Origin: Salinivenus sp.
Lineage (GTDB): Bacteria > Bacteroidota > Rhodothermia > Rhodothermales > Salinibacteraceae
NCBI GenBank assembly: GCA_018609755.1
Contig: JAHENZ010000229.1
Span: forward strand, 1-64,000
Reading direction: 5' to 3'
Length of the DNA stretch: 64,000 bases
Below are positions 55,670-64,000 of this stretch, one piece after another (the stretch's first letter is position 1; every line of letters starts with the position of its first letter). Below the pieces are notes generated by a model that was not told where the DNA came from, did no database searches, and saw only the letters and a program-made list of their open reading frames with translations. The position numbers were made by a program, and so were the translations under genes.

Positions 55670-56290
55670 GTGACTCTTCTCAGAAATCGATCCGCGTCGC
55701 TGATCCTGGCCTCACAGTCCCCCCGGCGTCGCGCTCTTCTGGAGCAAGTACATGCCAACTTTCGCGTTCAGGTAAGTCCTGCGGACGAACAACTGGAGGA
55801 GTCCCTTCCGCCATTCGAAACGGCCCGCGCACTGGCGAAGCGAAAAGCGACGCCGGTATCGGAAGAGCATCCGTCCGCACTCGTCCTCGCCGCCGACACA
55901 ATTGTCGTTCATGAGGACGACCTCCTCGAAAAACCGGAGACCCCCGAGCACGCCATCAAGATGCTTCGCCGCCTCAGCGACGACACTCACGTGGTCTATA
56001 CTGGATTCGCCCTACAGCATAAAGCAACCGACCGAATCGTCACCGCCGGCGCAGAAACGCACGTTCGCTTTGCTTCCCTGTCGGATGATGAAATTGAATC
56101 CTACGTCGCCACCACCTCCCCAATGGACAAGGCTGGAGCCTATGGTATCCAAGACCATACGGGTCCTTTTTTCGTCCAAAACCTGAACGGAGACTATTAC
56201 AACGTCGTAGGCCTTCCGCTCCGTCGGCTGTACGAAACGCTGCGCACGCACTTCTCGGACCTTCTTGAGCCGCCTGCCTCCGCCTCTTGA
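55670..56290 (+). CDS. maf: Maf-like nucleotide pyrophosphatase
   Basis: This enzyme of about 206 residues has the Maf signature near the start (LILASQSPRRRALLEQ), VLAADTIVV and KAGAYGIQDHTGPFFV. It removes pyrophosphate from non-canonical or dTTP/UTP-type nucleotides. No ATG fits. I assumed the in-frame GTG at 55670, with a nearby TTG at 55664. The open frame extends to an ATG at 55451 but the extra 73 residues show no conservation. The 341-bp gap 55329-55669 shows no other element that I can name. Confidence 0.85.
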   Translation: MTLLRNRSASLILASQSPRRRALLEQVHANFRVQVSPADEQLEESLPPFETARALAKRKATPVSEEHPSALVLAADTIVVHEDDLLEKPETPEHAIKMLRRLSDDTHVVYTGFALQHKATDRIVTAGAETHVRFASLSDDEIESYVATTSPMDKAGAYGIQDHTGPFFVQNLNGDYYNVVGLPLRRLYETLRTHFSDLLEPPASAS

Positions 56291-56373
56291 CCGACGGACT
56301 CCTCCGGTCTCAACCTTCGGGGCACTTCAAAGTATACATTGTGCCCGCCTCGCACGAATCTGCGCGCCCCTCC

Positions 56374-57264
56374 ATGAACGCCTCACCCCCGTCTGATGCT
56401 CCTCCCCTGCTTCGGTCGCCGCTGTGGCCCCACTCCCTCCGGTTGCTGCTCGTACAGGCCCGCAACGCCCCGCGCATGATCAAGCAAGAGCAGCAATGCT
56501 TCGCAGAGCGGTGTCGCGTGCCGATCGATCGGTTCCGAGTGGTGAACGTAGCACAGGGCGACCGCCCCTCGCCCGATCATCTCGCAGACGTGGATGCCGT
56601 GCTCATCGGAGGCGCGGGAAAATTCTCGGCGGCAGAGGACTACGCGTGGACCGACCCGCTCCTTGATTTTGTTCGCCACGTGGTACATGAGCAAGTGCCC
56701 CTCTTTGGGTCGTGCTGGGGCCACCAGGTGATTGCTCGCGCCCTCGGAGGAACCGTTCAGTACGACCCCGACCACGCCGAACTCGGGTGCTGGGAAGTCA
56801 CGCTTACCGCCGCCGGTCAGAACGACCCTCTGTTTCACCGATTTCCCCGGCGCTTCTACGCGAACATGGGGCACCACGATCGAGTGACCGACCTGCCAGC
56901 GGGGGCGGTCGAGTTGGCCCAAAACGAACAGCCCTATCAGGCCTTTCGGCTGCGGAACGCCCCGGTCTACGGAACGCAGTTTCACAGCGAGCTTGATGCC
57001 AAAAGGGAGCGGGAACGGATCCTGGTGTACCGAAAACACTACCGCGAGGCGCTGCCCGACAAGGAGACCGTGCAGAAGGTCATCAACAATTTAGCCGCCA
57101 CGACAGAGGTCGATCATCTGCTCTACGATTTCCTTACGACCTTCGTCGTAAGGGGCCGGCCGCTCGAACACGCAGTGTCCCTCGAACGTCCGTCGTCTTT
57201 CCCGTCGTCGAGGCTCTCTATCGAGCCGAATCCTCCTCCGAAGCGGCACCCCGAATCTGATTAG
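56374..57264 (+). CDS. Class I glutamine amidotransferase-like protein
   Basis: This 296-residue protein has the class I amidotransferase triad: C114 in FGSCWGHQVIARALGG, with His and Glu in YGTQFHSELD. The N terminus LLLVQARNAPRMIKQE and the central AVLIGGAGKFSAAEDY suit stand-alone amidotransferases of the GMP-synthase-like group, but the partner synthase is not fused. The C-terminal 70 residues are rich in Pro and Ser. The ATG at 56374 is used. An earlier TTG at 56287 would overlap the maf stop. It runs in the same direction as maf. Confidence 0.82.
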   Translation: MNASPPSDAPPLLRSPLWPHSLRLLLVQARNAPRMIKQEQQCFAERCRVPIDRFRVVNVAQGDRPSPDHLADVDAVLIGGAGKFSAAEDYAWTDPLLDFVRHVVHEQVPLFGSCWGHQVIARALGGTVQYDPDHAELGCWEVTLTAAGQNDPLFHRFPRRFYANMGHHDRVTDLPAGAVELAQNEQPYQAFRLRNAPVYGTQFHSELDAKRERERILVYRKHYREALPDKETVQKVINNLAATTEVDHLLYDFLTTFVVRGRPLEHAVSLERPSSFPSSRLSIEPNPPPKRHPESD

Positions 57265-57288
57265 TCGGGATGCTGCACTCCGGGAGAG

Positions 57289-57723
57289 TCACCCCTCCCC
57301 TTCGGTATTGTCGATGTAGTACGTGGCCTCCGCCCGATCGCAGGGACCTCCCACGGGCGGATTCGGCTTCCGGACGGTCACTTCCACGCCTTCTACACTC
57401 GGGTATGTCTCCAGCACCTGATGTGCGATGCGGTAGGCTAGCTTCTCGATGAGGTAGAAGTTGTTCTCTGTAACGAGGGTCTTTACGTACTCATAGACCC
57501 TTTCGTAGTCAACCGTCCGGTCCAGGTTGTCGTGGAGGGCTGCTTCTTCAAAGTCCAATTCCACCCCCACGTCCACCTCGTAGCGACCACCCACTTTATG
57601 CTCCTCCTGCATCACGCCGTGGTGACCGTAGAACACGGCGTTCACCAGGCGCACCCGACCGGTGGTGGACCGGTCGGGCGGCGACTCCGCATCTGGCCGG
57701 TTGTCAGTGTCCGGATCAGTCAT
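57289..57723 (-). CDS. folB: Dihydroneopterin aldolase
   Basis: This 144-residue folate-pathway enzyme converts dihydroneopterin to hydroxymethyl-dihydropterin. Typical blocks are FYGHHGVMQEEHKVGGRYEVDV, TVDYERVYEYV, FYLIEKLAYRIA and VRKPNPPV (catalytic Lys region). The first 20 residues are an acidic extension not found in most FolB proteins. It lies 41 bp behind the PfkB-family gene on the same strand. Confidence 0.95.
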   Translation of the reverse strand: MTDPDTDNRPDAESPPDRSTTGRVRLVNAVFYGHHGVMQEEHKVGGRYEVDVGVELDFEEAALHDNLDRTVDYERVYEYVKTLVTENNFYLIEKLAYRIAHQVLETYPSVEGVEVTVRKPNPPVGGPCDRAEATYYIDNTEGEG

Positions 57724-57764
57724 TAGAACATGTCCCGATGAACGAAATCACACTTGAGTGAGAC

Positions 57765-58703
57765 CTATGCCGGCTGTTTCCCAACAGGCACGAGGGTCGG
57801 AATGGCAGCCAGGTCGCGGAAGGACTGCGCGCGCTCGCTGATGTCAATCGGATCCAGGTTGAGAAGCCGATTCGGGCCGAACGCCTCGACCACGAAGGAC
57901 GCCATCACACTACCGTACACCACTGCGCGGCGAAGAGACTCTTGATCGAAGGACTTCGCCCGAACCAAATGTCCGGCCAAGCCCCCGGCGAAGGCATCTC
58001 CGGCCCCGGTGGGATCCTGAATGTCTTCGAGCGGATAGGCCGGAGCACTGAACACCTGGCTGTCAGTGAAGAGGAGCGCCCCGTGCTCTCCCTTTTTAAT
58101 AATCAGGGTCTCCGGCCCCATGTCGCGGATGATGTCGGCCGCCGTCACGAGATTCGGTTCATCAGCCAGTTCGCGTGCCTCCGAATCGTTGATGACGAGA
58201 CAATCCACGAGCTGGAGCGTCTTCCGAAGACTGTCCGGCGTGTTCTCGATCCAAAAGTTCATCGTGTCGGCGATAACAAACTCCGGATCGTCCACCTGCC
58301 GCAGGACGTCGCGTTGCACCTTCGGGTCCAGATTTCCGAGACAGATGATCTCGCTGTCGTCGTAGGAGTCGGGGATCTCAGGTTCAAACCCCTCAAGGAC
58401 GTTCAGCTGTGTCTCGAGGGTGTCCCGCTCATTCATGTCGTAATGGTAGCGTCCGTGCCAGAAGAAGGTCTTCCCTTCTTCGTTGGTCTCCAACCCTTCC
58501 AGGTCGACGCCCCCATCGAGCAGCGTCTGACGGTACTCATCGGGAAAATCGTTGCCAACGACGCCCACGAGTCGAACATCGTCCGTAAAGTACCGCGATG
58601 CGAGACTAATGTAGGAGCCGCTTCCCCCAAGCACGCGCTCGGCCGAGCCGAACGGCGTCTCAATAGAATCGAATGCGACAGTGCCAACAGCAAGAATGCT
58701 CAC
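57765..58703 (-). CDS. PfkB-family carbohydrate or nucleoside kinase
   Basis: This 312-residue ribokinase-like kinase has the N-terminal GGSGSYISLASRYF block and the C-terminal signature DPTGAGDAFAGGLAGH with catalytic Asp. The substrate is not clear: long stretches (NFWIENTPDSLRKTLQLVDCLVINDSEA) are of the type found in the adenosine- and inosine-guanosine-kinase-like branch. A perfect inverted repeat lies 75-135 bp upstream of its start and may fold in the leader. Confidence 0.88.
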   Translation of the reverse strand: MSILAVGTVAFDSIETPFGSAERVLGGSGSYISLASRYFTDDVRLVGVVGNDFPDEYRQTLLDGGVDLEGLETNEEGKTFFWHGRYHYDMNERDTLETQLNVLEGFEPEIPDSYDDSEIICLGNLDPKVQRDVLRQVDDPEFVIADTMNFWIENTPDSLRKTLQLVDCLVINDSEARELADEPNLVTAADIIRDMGPETLIIKKGEHGALLFTDSQVFSAPAYPLEDIQDPTGAGDAFAGGLAGHLVRAKSFDQESLRRAVVYGSVMASFVVEAFGPNRLLNLDPIDISERAQSFRDLAAIPTLVPVGKQPA

Positions 58704-58777
58704 AGGTACGTCAAGGCAGACTCTTAAAAATTGGATCGAACGCGAGGAATCTAAGGGTTAGGCTCTCCGCTTAACAG

Positions 58778-58838
58778 GGACTTGTGCGAATTCCGTACCA
58801 AGCACGATCACGGGAGAGAAGGAGCTACGCACAAGTCC
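58778..58838. promoter_or_regulatory. Perfect 11-bp inverted repeat with 39-nt loop
   Basis: GGACTTGTGCG (58778-58788) pairs exactly with CGCACAAGTCC (58828-58838). The loop itself contains a CCGT/ACGG pair. On the minus strand it would be in the leader of the PfkB gene. On the plus strand it would be a short hairpin RNA followed by TTTC. The 380-bp gap 58704-59083 shows nothing else. Confidence 0.5.
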
Positions 58839-59083
58839 TTTCACGCCCAATTTCAGCGCCTCGGATAGTGAGGGGTAGGCAAAACAAAACTCCCCCACCT
58901 TCTATCGCACGTCACGCCCTGTCCCTGCCCCAGAAGCAATTCAAGTTGCTGAATACAAATGCTCTGCCATCAAAGACGACCGACCACGGACGCGGACTCC
59001 CTCAGGCGCGCTATATTCAGCGGTCTGAGGTCTGTCGTCCGTTGTCGATTCGAAATACAGTACGGCAGGTCACAGATTAGATT

Positions 59084-59818
59084 TTATAGCCACTTCCGCA
59101 CCTGGGCGGCCAGAAACCCACCTGCTGCAATTCCGGCCAATCCAAGCACTGCGCGGGAGAAAGAGGAACCATCACTCGTGGCGTCCGAAACCGTCTCCGA
59201 AACGGCGTCCGTGTACTGTTCCATAGCCTCAGTGGCCTGTTCTCCCAGCTCCTGGGCGTCGTCCCCCGCCTCCCCCGCCGTTGCACGTCGTTCCTTGAAT
59301 CGCTTCGCAGCCTCCCCAGTCGCCTCACGAATCCGCTCTGAAGCACTCTTCGCAAATTCCTGAGCCCCTTGCTGAGCGCTGTGGCTCGCCTCTTGCGCGT
59401 CAGCAGCCAACTGGCGACCGGTCTCATGTGCACGTTCTCGAAGCTCTGCTCCCGACCGGGCGGCGCGATCTCCGACCTCCTGGCGAAGCCTCGACGCCGC
59501 TTCTCGTGCATCGTCGGTGAGACGACGAAGGCGCTGCCGAGCGTGCTCGGAGAGGGTCTGAGGCGGACGTGGACGGAAGGCCATGGAGGCCCCGTAGCCG
59601 GCTGCCGTACCGACCCCGATGGAGAGGGCCATCGTCAGGAGCGGATGGCGCTGGATCCAATTCTGTGCGCGGGCTTTCGCCTGTTGCGCTTTCAGTCGAG
59701 TGATTTCCGCGCGGAGCTCCCCCACGAGTTCGTGAAGGTCCGATTGGGCCTCGTCATTCGACTCTTCGGCGTCGGCCTCTCGGGATTCAGATGTAGAGGT
59801 TGGGTCGTCGGTGCTCAT
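59084..59818 (-). CDS. Hypothetical coiled-coil membrane protein
   Basis: This 244-residue protein has a leading acidic region, a hydrophobic helix (HPLLTMALSIGVGTAAGYGA), a long Ala/Glu/Arg helix with repeated heptads (residues 85-200) of apolipoprotein-like or YtxH-like character, and a C-terminal small hydrophobic segment. It could be a membrane-anchored stress or scaffold protein. I cannot name a function. It follows the small protein below by 45 bp on the same strand. Confidence 0.65.
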   Translation of the reverse strand: MSTDDPTSTSESREADAEESNDEAQSDLHELVGELRAEITRLKAQQAKARAQNWIQRHPLLTMALSIGVGTAAGYGASMAFRPRPPQTLSEHARQRLRRLTDDAREAASRLRQEVGDRAARSGAELRERAHETGRQLAADAQEASHSAQQGAQEFAKSASERIREATGEAAKRFKERRATAGEAGDDAQELGEQATEAMEQYTDAVSETVSDATSDGSSFSRAVLGLAGIAAGGFLAAQVRKWL

Positions 59819-59863
59819 AAATACAGTATCGGTTGAGGTGAAGGAAGAGATGAACGCTGGGCC

Positions 59864-60106
59864 TCAGTCGCGGACCAGGGCACCGAGAACAACACCGGTG
59901 GCAAAGGCCCCAAGCATGCTGGCCTTCTGGTGATCTTTCACCCAGGTCCGCGCGACGTTCAGGGCGAACGATGCCTGAAGCTTTGCCGAAGCAAATGGGT
60001 CGTCTTCCTCTCCAAAGGGATCGTCGGACGCCCCACGGTCTGGAGTGCCCCCCATTTGCTGAAACGGGTCCGACGGACGGTCCTCGTTCGAGGGAGATTG
60101 AGTCAT
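59864..60106 (-). CDS. Small protein with C-terminal hydrophobic segment
   Basis: This 80-residue protein has an acidic, Pro/Asp-rich front (DPFGEEDDPFASAKLQ) and one hydrophobic C-terminal helix (ASMLGAFATGVVLGALV). It resembles the hydrophobic and hydrophilic arrangement of the following gene in miniature. No family recognised. The longer frame to 60292 is unconserved. It is upstream of the coiled-coil gene and probably cotranscribed. Confidence 0.55.
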   Translation of the reverse strand: MTQSPSNEDRPSDPFQQMGGTPDRGASDDPFGEEDDPFASAKLQASFALNVARTWVKDHQKASMLGAFATGVVLGALVRD

Positions 60107-60610
60107 TGCTTTTCCAAAGGCTGATTGCCAAATACGTAGAGCAGACGCACGAAGATCGACGATCTTCTCTCTTTGCAGTTCGTGCGCAGGACTTTTCTTC
60201 TGCGAATGCTTGAAGATAGCGCTCGAAAAGAGGCACATGTTCCCCACGATGCGCTCATTTTTGACGAACCCAGGGCACCTCATGGTTTTCACCCCGTTAG
60301 GCTTTGAACGTCAATGGTTTTAGACGCCTTCTTTTCCGCCGAACAGCATTCCGAGTGGTAATCTACTGGTGCATACCGTTTTTCGTAGGGGGGACGACTT
60401 TGAATAGCTAGCGGTGTCCGTGACATTGAGCATCGGAATCCATTGCTATGTTCATATGCTGCACCTGATTCCTTCTAACCACCCATTTGAATTCCGCATC
60501 CTCGCTGCTGGTCTGCCTCCGCCCCATGTAACCCTTCGGTTGAACACATGAGCCTTGACTTCAGGCCCATCAATCTGCAACATCGGCTTCCCGGTTTGTC
60601 TTTCCTCGCT
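60107..60610. other. Divergent intergenic region
   Basis: The roughly 500-bp region between the small membrane gene and the TPR gene shows no gene, RNA or repeat that I can support. It should hold both promoters. An in-frame ATG for the TPR protein occurs at 60548, but the signal peptide fits the start at 60611 better. Confidence 0.5.
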
Positions 60611-63600
60611 ATGCTCTCTTCGGTCCAGAAGATTGGTCTTTCGGTCGTCGGAAGTCTTCTCCTGCTCGGGGGACTCCTTCCCATCCCGCACGCCATTGCC
60701 CAACACAAGGAGCCAAACCCAGAGCGTGCATTTGCATCGGCGGTGGAGCTCTACGATCAGCGGCTCTATGCGGACGCCATGTCGGCATTCCAGGCGTATC
60801 GGTCAGCGTATCCGACGCACGCTCAGGCAGGGCAGTCGCTCTATTTGGAGGGAAAATCGGCCCTCGCTCAGGGTCGCGACCGAGAAGCCATTCGGCTTTT
60901 TAAGCAATTTGAGCAGACCAGCCCCTCGCATCCGAGGGCCTCAGACGCGCAGCTCCGTCTCGCCCAGTTTTTTCTGAGCGAAGGGGACACGGGTGCGGCC
61001 CGCACTCAGCTCCAGTCCATCATCGAGGATCCCTCGAGTCCCGCCCAGGCGGCCCGCGCCCTGTACCTCTTCGGCCGCAGTGAGCGCGAGCGTGGAAATC
61101 TTGAGCAGGCCCGACAGTACTTCGAGCGCGTCCAGTCTGATTACCCCGAGACGGCCGTAGCCCCGGCCGCCTTGTATGCCCTCGGTGGAACCCAGGTGCG
61201 AATGCAGCGCTACGACGCTGCGGCTTCCTCTTTCGAAACCCTGGGGCAGAAATTTCCATCCTCCCCGTTTGCCGAAAATCTCGGAACGGCTCTCGGTGAG
61301 GTCTACTACCGGCTGGGGCAATACGAGCAAGCCGCCACGGAATTGCGCGATCGCCTCAGCTCGCTCGAAGGCTCACAGCGGGCCCGCGCGTTATTCCTCC
61401 TCGCCGAATCGTCGAACCAGTTGCAAAAGGGCGAGGACGCGGTCGTAAACTATCGTCGCGTCATTGACGAGTATCCCAACACGCCGTACGTGGGGCCGGC
61501 CCGATACGGGTTGGCCTGGCATTACCTCCGGGGAGACGAACATCAGCAGGCCGCAGAGGCCTTCTCGCGAGTACGGCAGAATGCAGATCCAACGCTTGCC
61601 GACCCCGCGACGTACTACGAGGCCGTGGCCCGTGCTATGGCCGGGAATACGGATCGGGCGGTAGAACTCTACCAGACCGTTGCCGAACAACAACCGGATC
61701 ATCGGCTGGCGGCTGAGGCCCTCTTCGAGGCCGGCCTCCTTCGCTACGAGCAGAGTCAGTACGGGGCCGCCTCTGCCCTCTTCCGGGCCCTCGTCCGGGA
61801 CCATCCGAACGCGGATCGTTTAGGCGACGCCTACTACTGGCTCGGGAATGCCTATCTTGCAGACGGAAGCGTGGACCGTGCCCTCAAGGCCTACAACCAG
61901 GCCACGAAGCACGACGCTGCCCCGGCCTCCCTGCTCGTCGAAGTCCGGTTTCAAAAAGCCTGGGCCCAGTACGAAGACGAACAGTACGAGGCCGCGGCTC
62001 CCATCTTTTTGAATCTAGCCGAATCGAACGGCGATACGTCCCGAGGCCGTGCCGCTCTCTTCTGGGGCGCAGACTGTCTCTACCAGCAGGGCAACTACGG
62101 CCGCGCACGCTCCCTCTTCCAGCAGTACTTGAATGAAAATGCGGAGGGAGAGCACGCAGCAGCCGCAAAGTACGCCCTGGCCTGGACCCACTTTAAGCAG
62201 AACCGCTTCGAGAGCGCTGCCCGGCACTTCCAGCAGTTTTTGGATGCATACGAAGGACAACAGTCCGACATTCCGTACGCCCAGGACGCGCGCCTCCGGT
62301 TGGCGGACTCCTATTATGCGATGAAGCGATACGAGGACGCTGTCGAAGCCTACCGCCGCGTCGGGGGACAAGGGGCCGACTATTCGCTCTACCAGGCCGG
62401 CGAGGCGCTGAATTATGCGGGACGGCGTGAGGAGGCCCTCCGGTCGCTTCAACGCCTCGTCGAGCGATACCCCAACAGTCGTTGGCATCCGGAAGCCCTC
62501 TACCGGATCGGGGCCGTGCACTTCCAGATGCAGCAGTATGAGAATGCCGTGGAGGCGTATCAGCAGTTTCTGGAGACCTACCCGGACCACCGTCTCGCGC
62601 CGGAGGCCCAGTATGGCATTGGCGATAGCCATTACAATGCAGGGGCGATGGAAGAGGCCGTGGAGGCCTATCGAACCGTTCTTGAAGAATACCCTGAGAA
62701 CCCCTCGGCAAACGAGGCCGCGTCGAGTCTATTCTTCGCGCTCAACGCCGCGGGGCAAGGAGATCGCGCCGATGAGGTTATTGCGTCTATTGCAAAGCAA
62801 AACCCGAACGCAAACTTAGAGGACCGGTTGCGTTTCCATCGTGCGAAGGCTGCCTATCAGAGTGGCGACTCGGAGCAGGCCCAGCGCCTGTTTCAGGAGT
62901 TTGTGCGCACCTCCTCGACGACCTCCCTCCTTCCGGAAACGTACTACTATCTCGGTCTTCTATATGCCAATGACGACGAGAGGACCGAGGCGAAGAATTA
63001 TCTCCAGCAGCTCGTCAATCAATATCCCGACAGCGACGTGCTTCCGGAGGGAGCCCTCCGCCTCGGCGACATCTACATGGAAGAGGAGGCCTACTCGAAG
63101 GCGGTGGAAACCTACCGAACCGCCGCTGAGAGCGACGCCATCAGTACCGAGTTGCGGGCCCAGGCACGCTACGGCGAGAGTACAGCACTCCTGAACCTCG
63201 ACCGAAGCGATGAAGCCAAACAAATTCTGAACCGCCTACTGGACGAAGGGCAGGGCGGTCCCCTCCAGGCCTCCGCCCGTCTTGGGCTCGCCCGAATCTA
63301 CGAGGATGAAGGTCGCACCGGAAACGCCCGTAAACTCTACCAGCAGGTTGTCGAAACGTCCGATAGTGAAACCGGAGCGGAAGCCCTCTTTCGGCTCGGG
63401 CAACTACTGCGTCAACAAGACAACCCACGACGGGCAATACAGGAGCTCGACCGCATGACGTCCCTGTTCGCCGGCTATCCTGAATGGGTAGCGCGCGCTC
63501 TGCTCGAGCAGGCCCGCGCCTACCGACAGCTCGGGCAAACCGGACAGGCGGCCCAGCTCTATGATCAGGTGGCCGAGGAGTACCCGGGCACGCCCTTCGC

Positions 63601-63634
63601 CGAAACCGCGCAAAGCGAACGTGAAGCCCTCTGA
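60611..63634 (+). CDS. Exported tetratricopeptide-repeat protein
   Basis: This protein has about 1,007 residues, an N-terminal signal (VGSLLLLGGLLPIPHAIAQ) and more than twenty TPR units, with motifs such as AVELYDQRLYADAMSAFQAY and EAVEAYRTVLEEYPENPSANEA. Each is like YbgF/CpoB-type repeats that bind envelope partners. Repeats share little sequence identity, typical of an old array. It is probably a periplasmic scaffold, possibly for outer-membrane or division machinery. Its neighbour starting at 63699 is also exported. I put the start at the ATG before the signal. Confidence 0.93.
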   Translation: MLSSVQKIGLSVVGSLLLLGGLLPIPHAIAQHKEPNPERAFASAVELYDQRLYADAMSAFQAYRSAYPTHAQAGQSLYLEGKSALAQGRDREAIRLFKQFEQTSPSHPRASDAQLRLAQFFLSEGDTGAARTQLQSIIEDPSSPAQAARALYLFGRSERERGNLEQARQYFERVQSDYPETAVAPAALYALGGTQVRMQRYDAAASSFETLGQKFPSSPFAENLGTALGEVYYRLGQYEQAATELRDRLSSLEGSQRARALFLLAESSNQLQKGEDAVVNYRRVIDEYPNTPYVGPARYGLAWHYLRGDEHQQAAEAFSRVRQNADPTLADPATYYEAVARAMAGNTDRAVELYQTVAEQQPDHRLAAEALFEAGLLRYEQSQYGAASALFRALVRDHPNADRLGDAYYWLGNAYLADGSVDRALKAYNQATKHDAAPASLLVEVRFQKAWAQYEDEQYEAAAPIFLNLAESNGDTSRGRAALFWGADCLYQQGNYGRARSLFQQYLNENAEGEHAAAAKYALAWTHFKQNRFESAARHFQQFLDAYEGQQSDIPYAQDARLRLADSYYAMKRYEDAVEAYRRVGGQGADYSLYQAGEALNYAGRREEALRSLQRLVERYPNSRWHPEALYRIGAVHFQMQQYENAVEAYQQFLETYPDHRLAPEAQYGIGDSHYNAGAMEEAVEAYRTVLEEYPENPSANEAASSLFFALNAAGQGDRADEVIASIAKQNPNANLEDRLRFHRAKAAYQSGDSEQAQRLFQEFVRTSSTTSLLPETYYYLGLLYANDDERTEAKNYLQQLVNQYPDSDVLPEGALRLGDIYMEEEAYSKAVETYRTAAESDAISTELRAQARYGESTALLNLDRSDEAKQILNRLLDEGQGGPLQASARLGLARIYEDEGRTGNARKLYQQVVETSDSETGAEALFRLGQLLRQQDNPRRAIQELDRMTSLFAGYPEWVARALLEQARAYRQLGQTGQAAQLYDQVAEEYPGTPFAETAQSEREAL

Positions 63635-63698
63635 TCAGTCCAATCCGTTCCTGAGACTCCCCCCTCGCGCATATCGCCCCTCACTGCTGATCTACCCA

Positions 63699-64000
63699 AT
63701 GCCTCGTCTCTCGTCCCGTCTCCTTTGCGCTCTCTTCATTTTGGCGTGCATTTTGCCGTTGAAAAGTGTAGCACAAGACGAAGGAGACGATTCCGATCAA
63801 CAGTTGCCAGAAATTGCGCCGCAGGAAATTGAGATCCGGGGAGAGTTGCAGTTGTCTTTCCCTTCGCTCCAGCGACAACCTCTCCGAGGATTTGCCACGC
63901 CTCCCAGCATCCCCTCGGTTCCGGACGGACGAATGCCATACGTTGAGTCGTACAAGCAGGAATTGGATGATTTACCGGAAAGCCTCCCGGCTCCCGACGC
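63699..64000 (+). CDS. Exported protein, partial (window end)
   Basis: An ATG at 63699 opens a frame that remains open to the window end (about 100 residues seen). It starts with a signal peptide (LLCALFILACILPLKSVAQ, cleavage near residue 25), followed by an acidic section. The mature part reads ELQLSFPSLQRQPLRGFA with no domain that I recognise. It lies 64 bp after the TPR gene, so they may share a transcript and a function in the envelope. Confidence 0.7.
   Translation, partial: MPRLSSRLLCALFILACILPLKSVAQDEGDDSDQQLPEIAPQEIEIRGELQLSFPSLQRQPLRGFATPPSIPSVPDGRMPYVESYKQELDDLPESLPAPD

Overview
The window reads as chromosomal DNA of an extremely halophilic member of the Rhodothermota, close to Salinibacter. 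The main evidence is a rhodopsin at 204-1028 whose sequence closely follows the Salinibacter ruber xanthorhodopsin that I recall, including the glycine that opens the binding face for the carotenoid antenna. It sits beside carotenoid genes. Many encoded proteins are rich in Asp and Glu, as expected of a salt-in proteome. Most of the window is ordinary housekeeping chromosome. I see no prophage, CRISPR array, rRNA or insertion sequence.

Left end (1-4 kb): the 5' end of a group II intron of class C type lies directly behind the terminator of the rhodopsin gene. Next come xop, a CrtYcd-type lycopene cyclase and a CrtO-type ketolase, all on the minus strand. Together they plausibly make a light-driven proton pump and part of its 4-keto carotenoid antenna. 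Region 4-9 kb: a small membrane protein, a KynB-like cyclase, a baeRF protein, and two tandem tyrosine recombinases with striking inverted repeats. Region 8.6-20.6 kb: metabolism and regulation, with a RibA-RibD(C) fusion and its MDR neighbour, a degenerate ThiD-like kinase, a LacI regulator, PurC, a nitrilase-family hydrolase, a 1-Cys peroxiredoxin, a LolC-like permease, PruA and a GntR regulator.

Region 20.7-27.8 kb: a PgpH-like 7TM-HD phosphodiesterase, LigA with a decayed ORF behind it, a RodZ-like envelope protein with a very long acidic linker, and tRNA-Pro(GGG). Region 28-36.6 kb is an envelope and signalling block: an M1-like peptidase that has lost its zinc motif, an SH3-M48 protease, a CHASE2 adenylate cyclase, an exported transglutaminase-like protein and an LPP20 lipoprotein. 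Region 36.8-47.6 kb: MerR, SbcC without SbcD, CvpA, YqeY, EI and HPr of the PTS, a polyprenyl synthase, adenylate kinase and a YqjD/YqjE-like membrane pair.

Region 47.8-64 kb: an Nfu N-domain protein, a LuxC-like protein without the usual Cys, an exported thioredoxin-like protein, an NSS symporter with an enlarged small subunit, a penicillin acylase, an orphan ParA, Maf, a class I amidotransferase, FolB, a PfkB kinase, two small membrane proteins, a 1,000-residue exported TPR protein, and the start of a further exported protein cut by the window end.

The observations I would follow first are the intron-terminator-rhodopsin junction, the nested dyads upstream of xop, the recombinase pair with its promoter-flanking and 11-6-11 dyads, and the CHASE2 cyclase/envelope block with its dead M1 neighbour.
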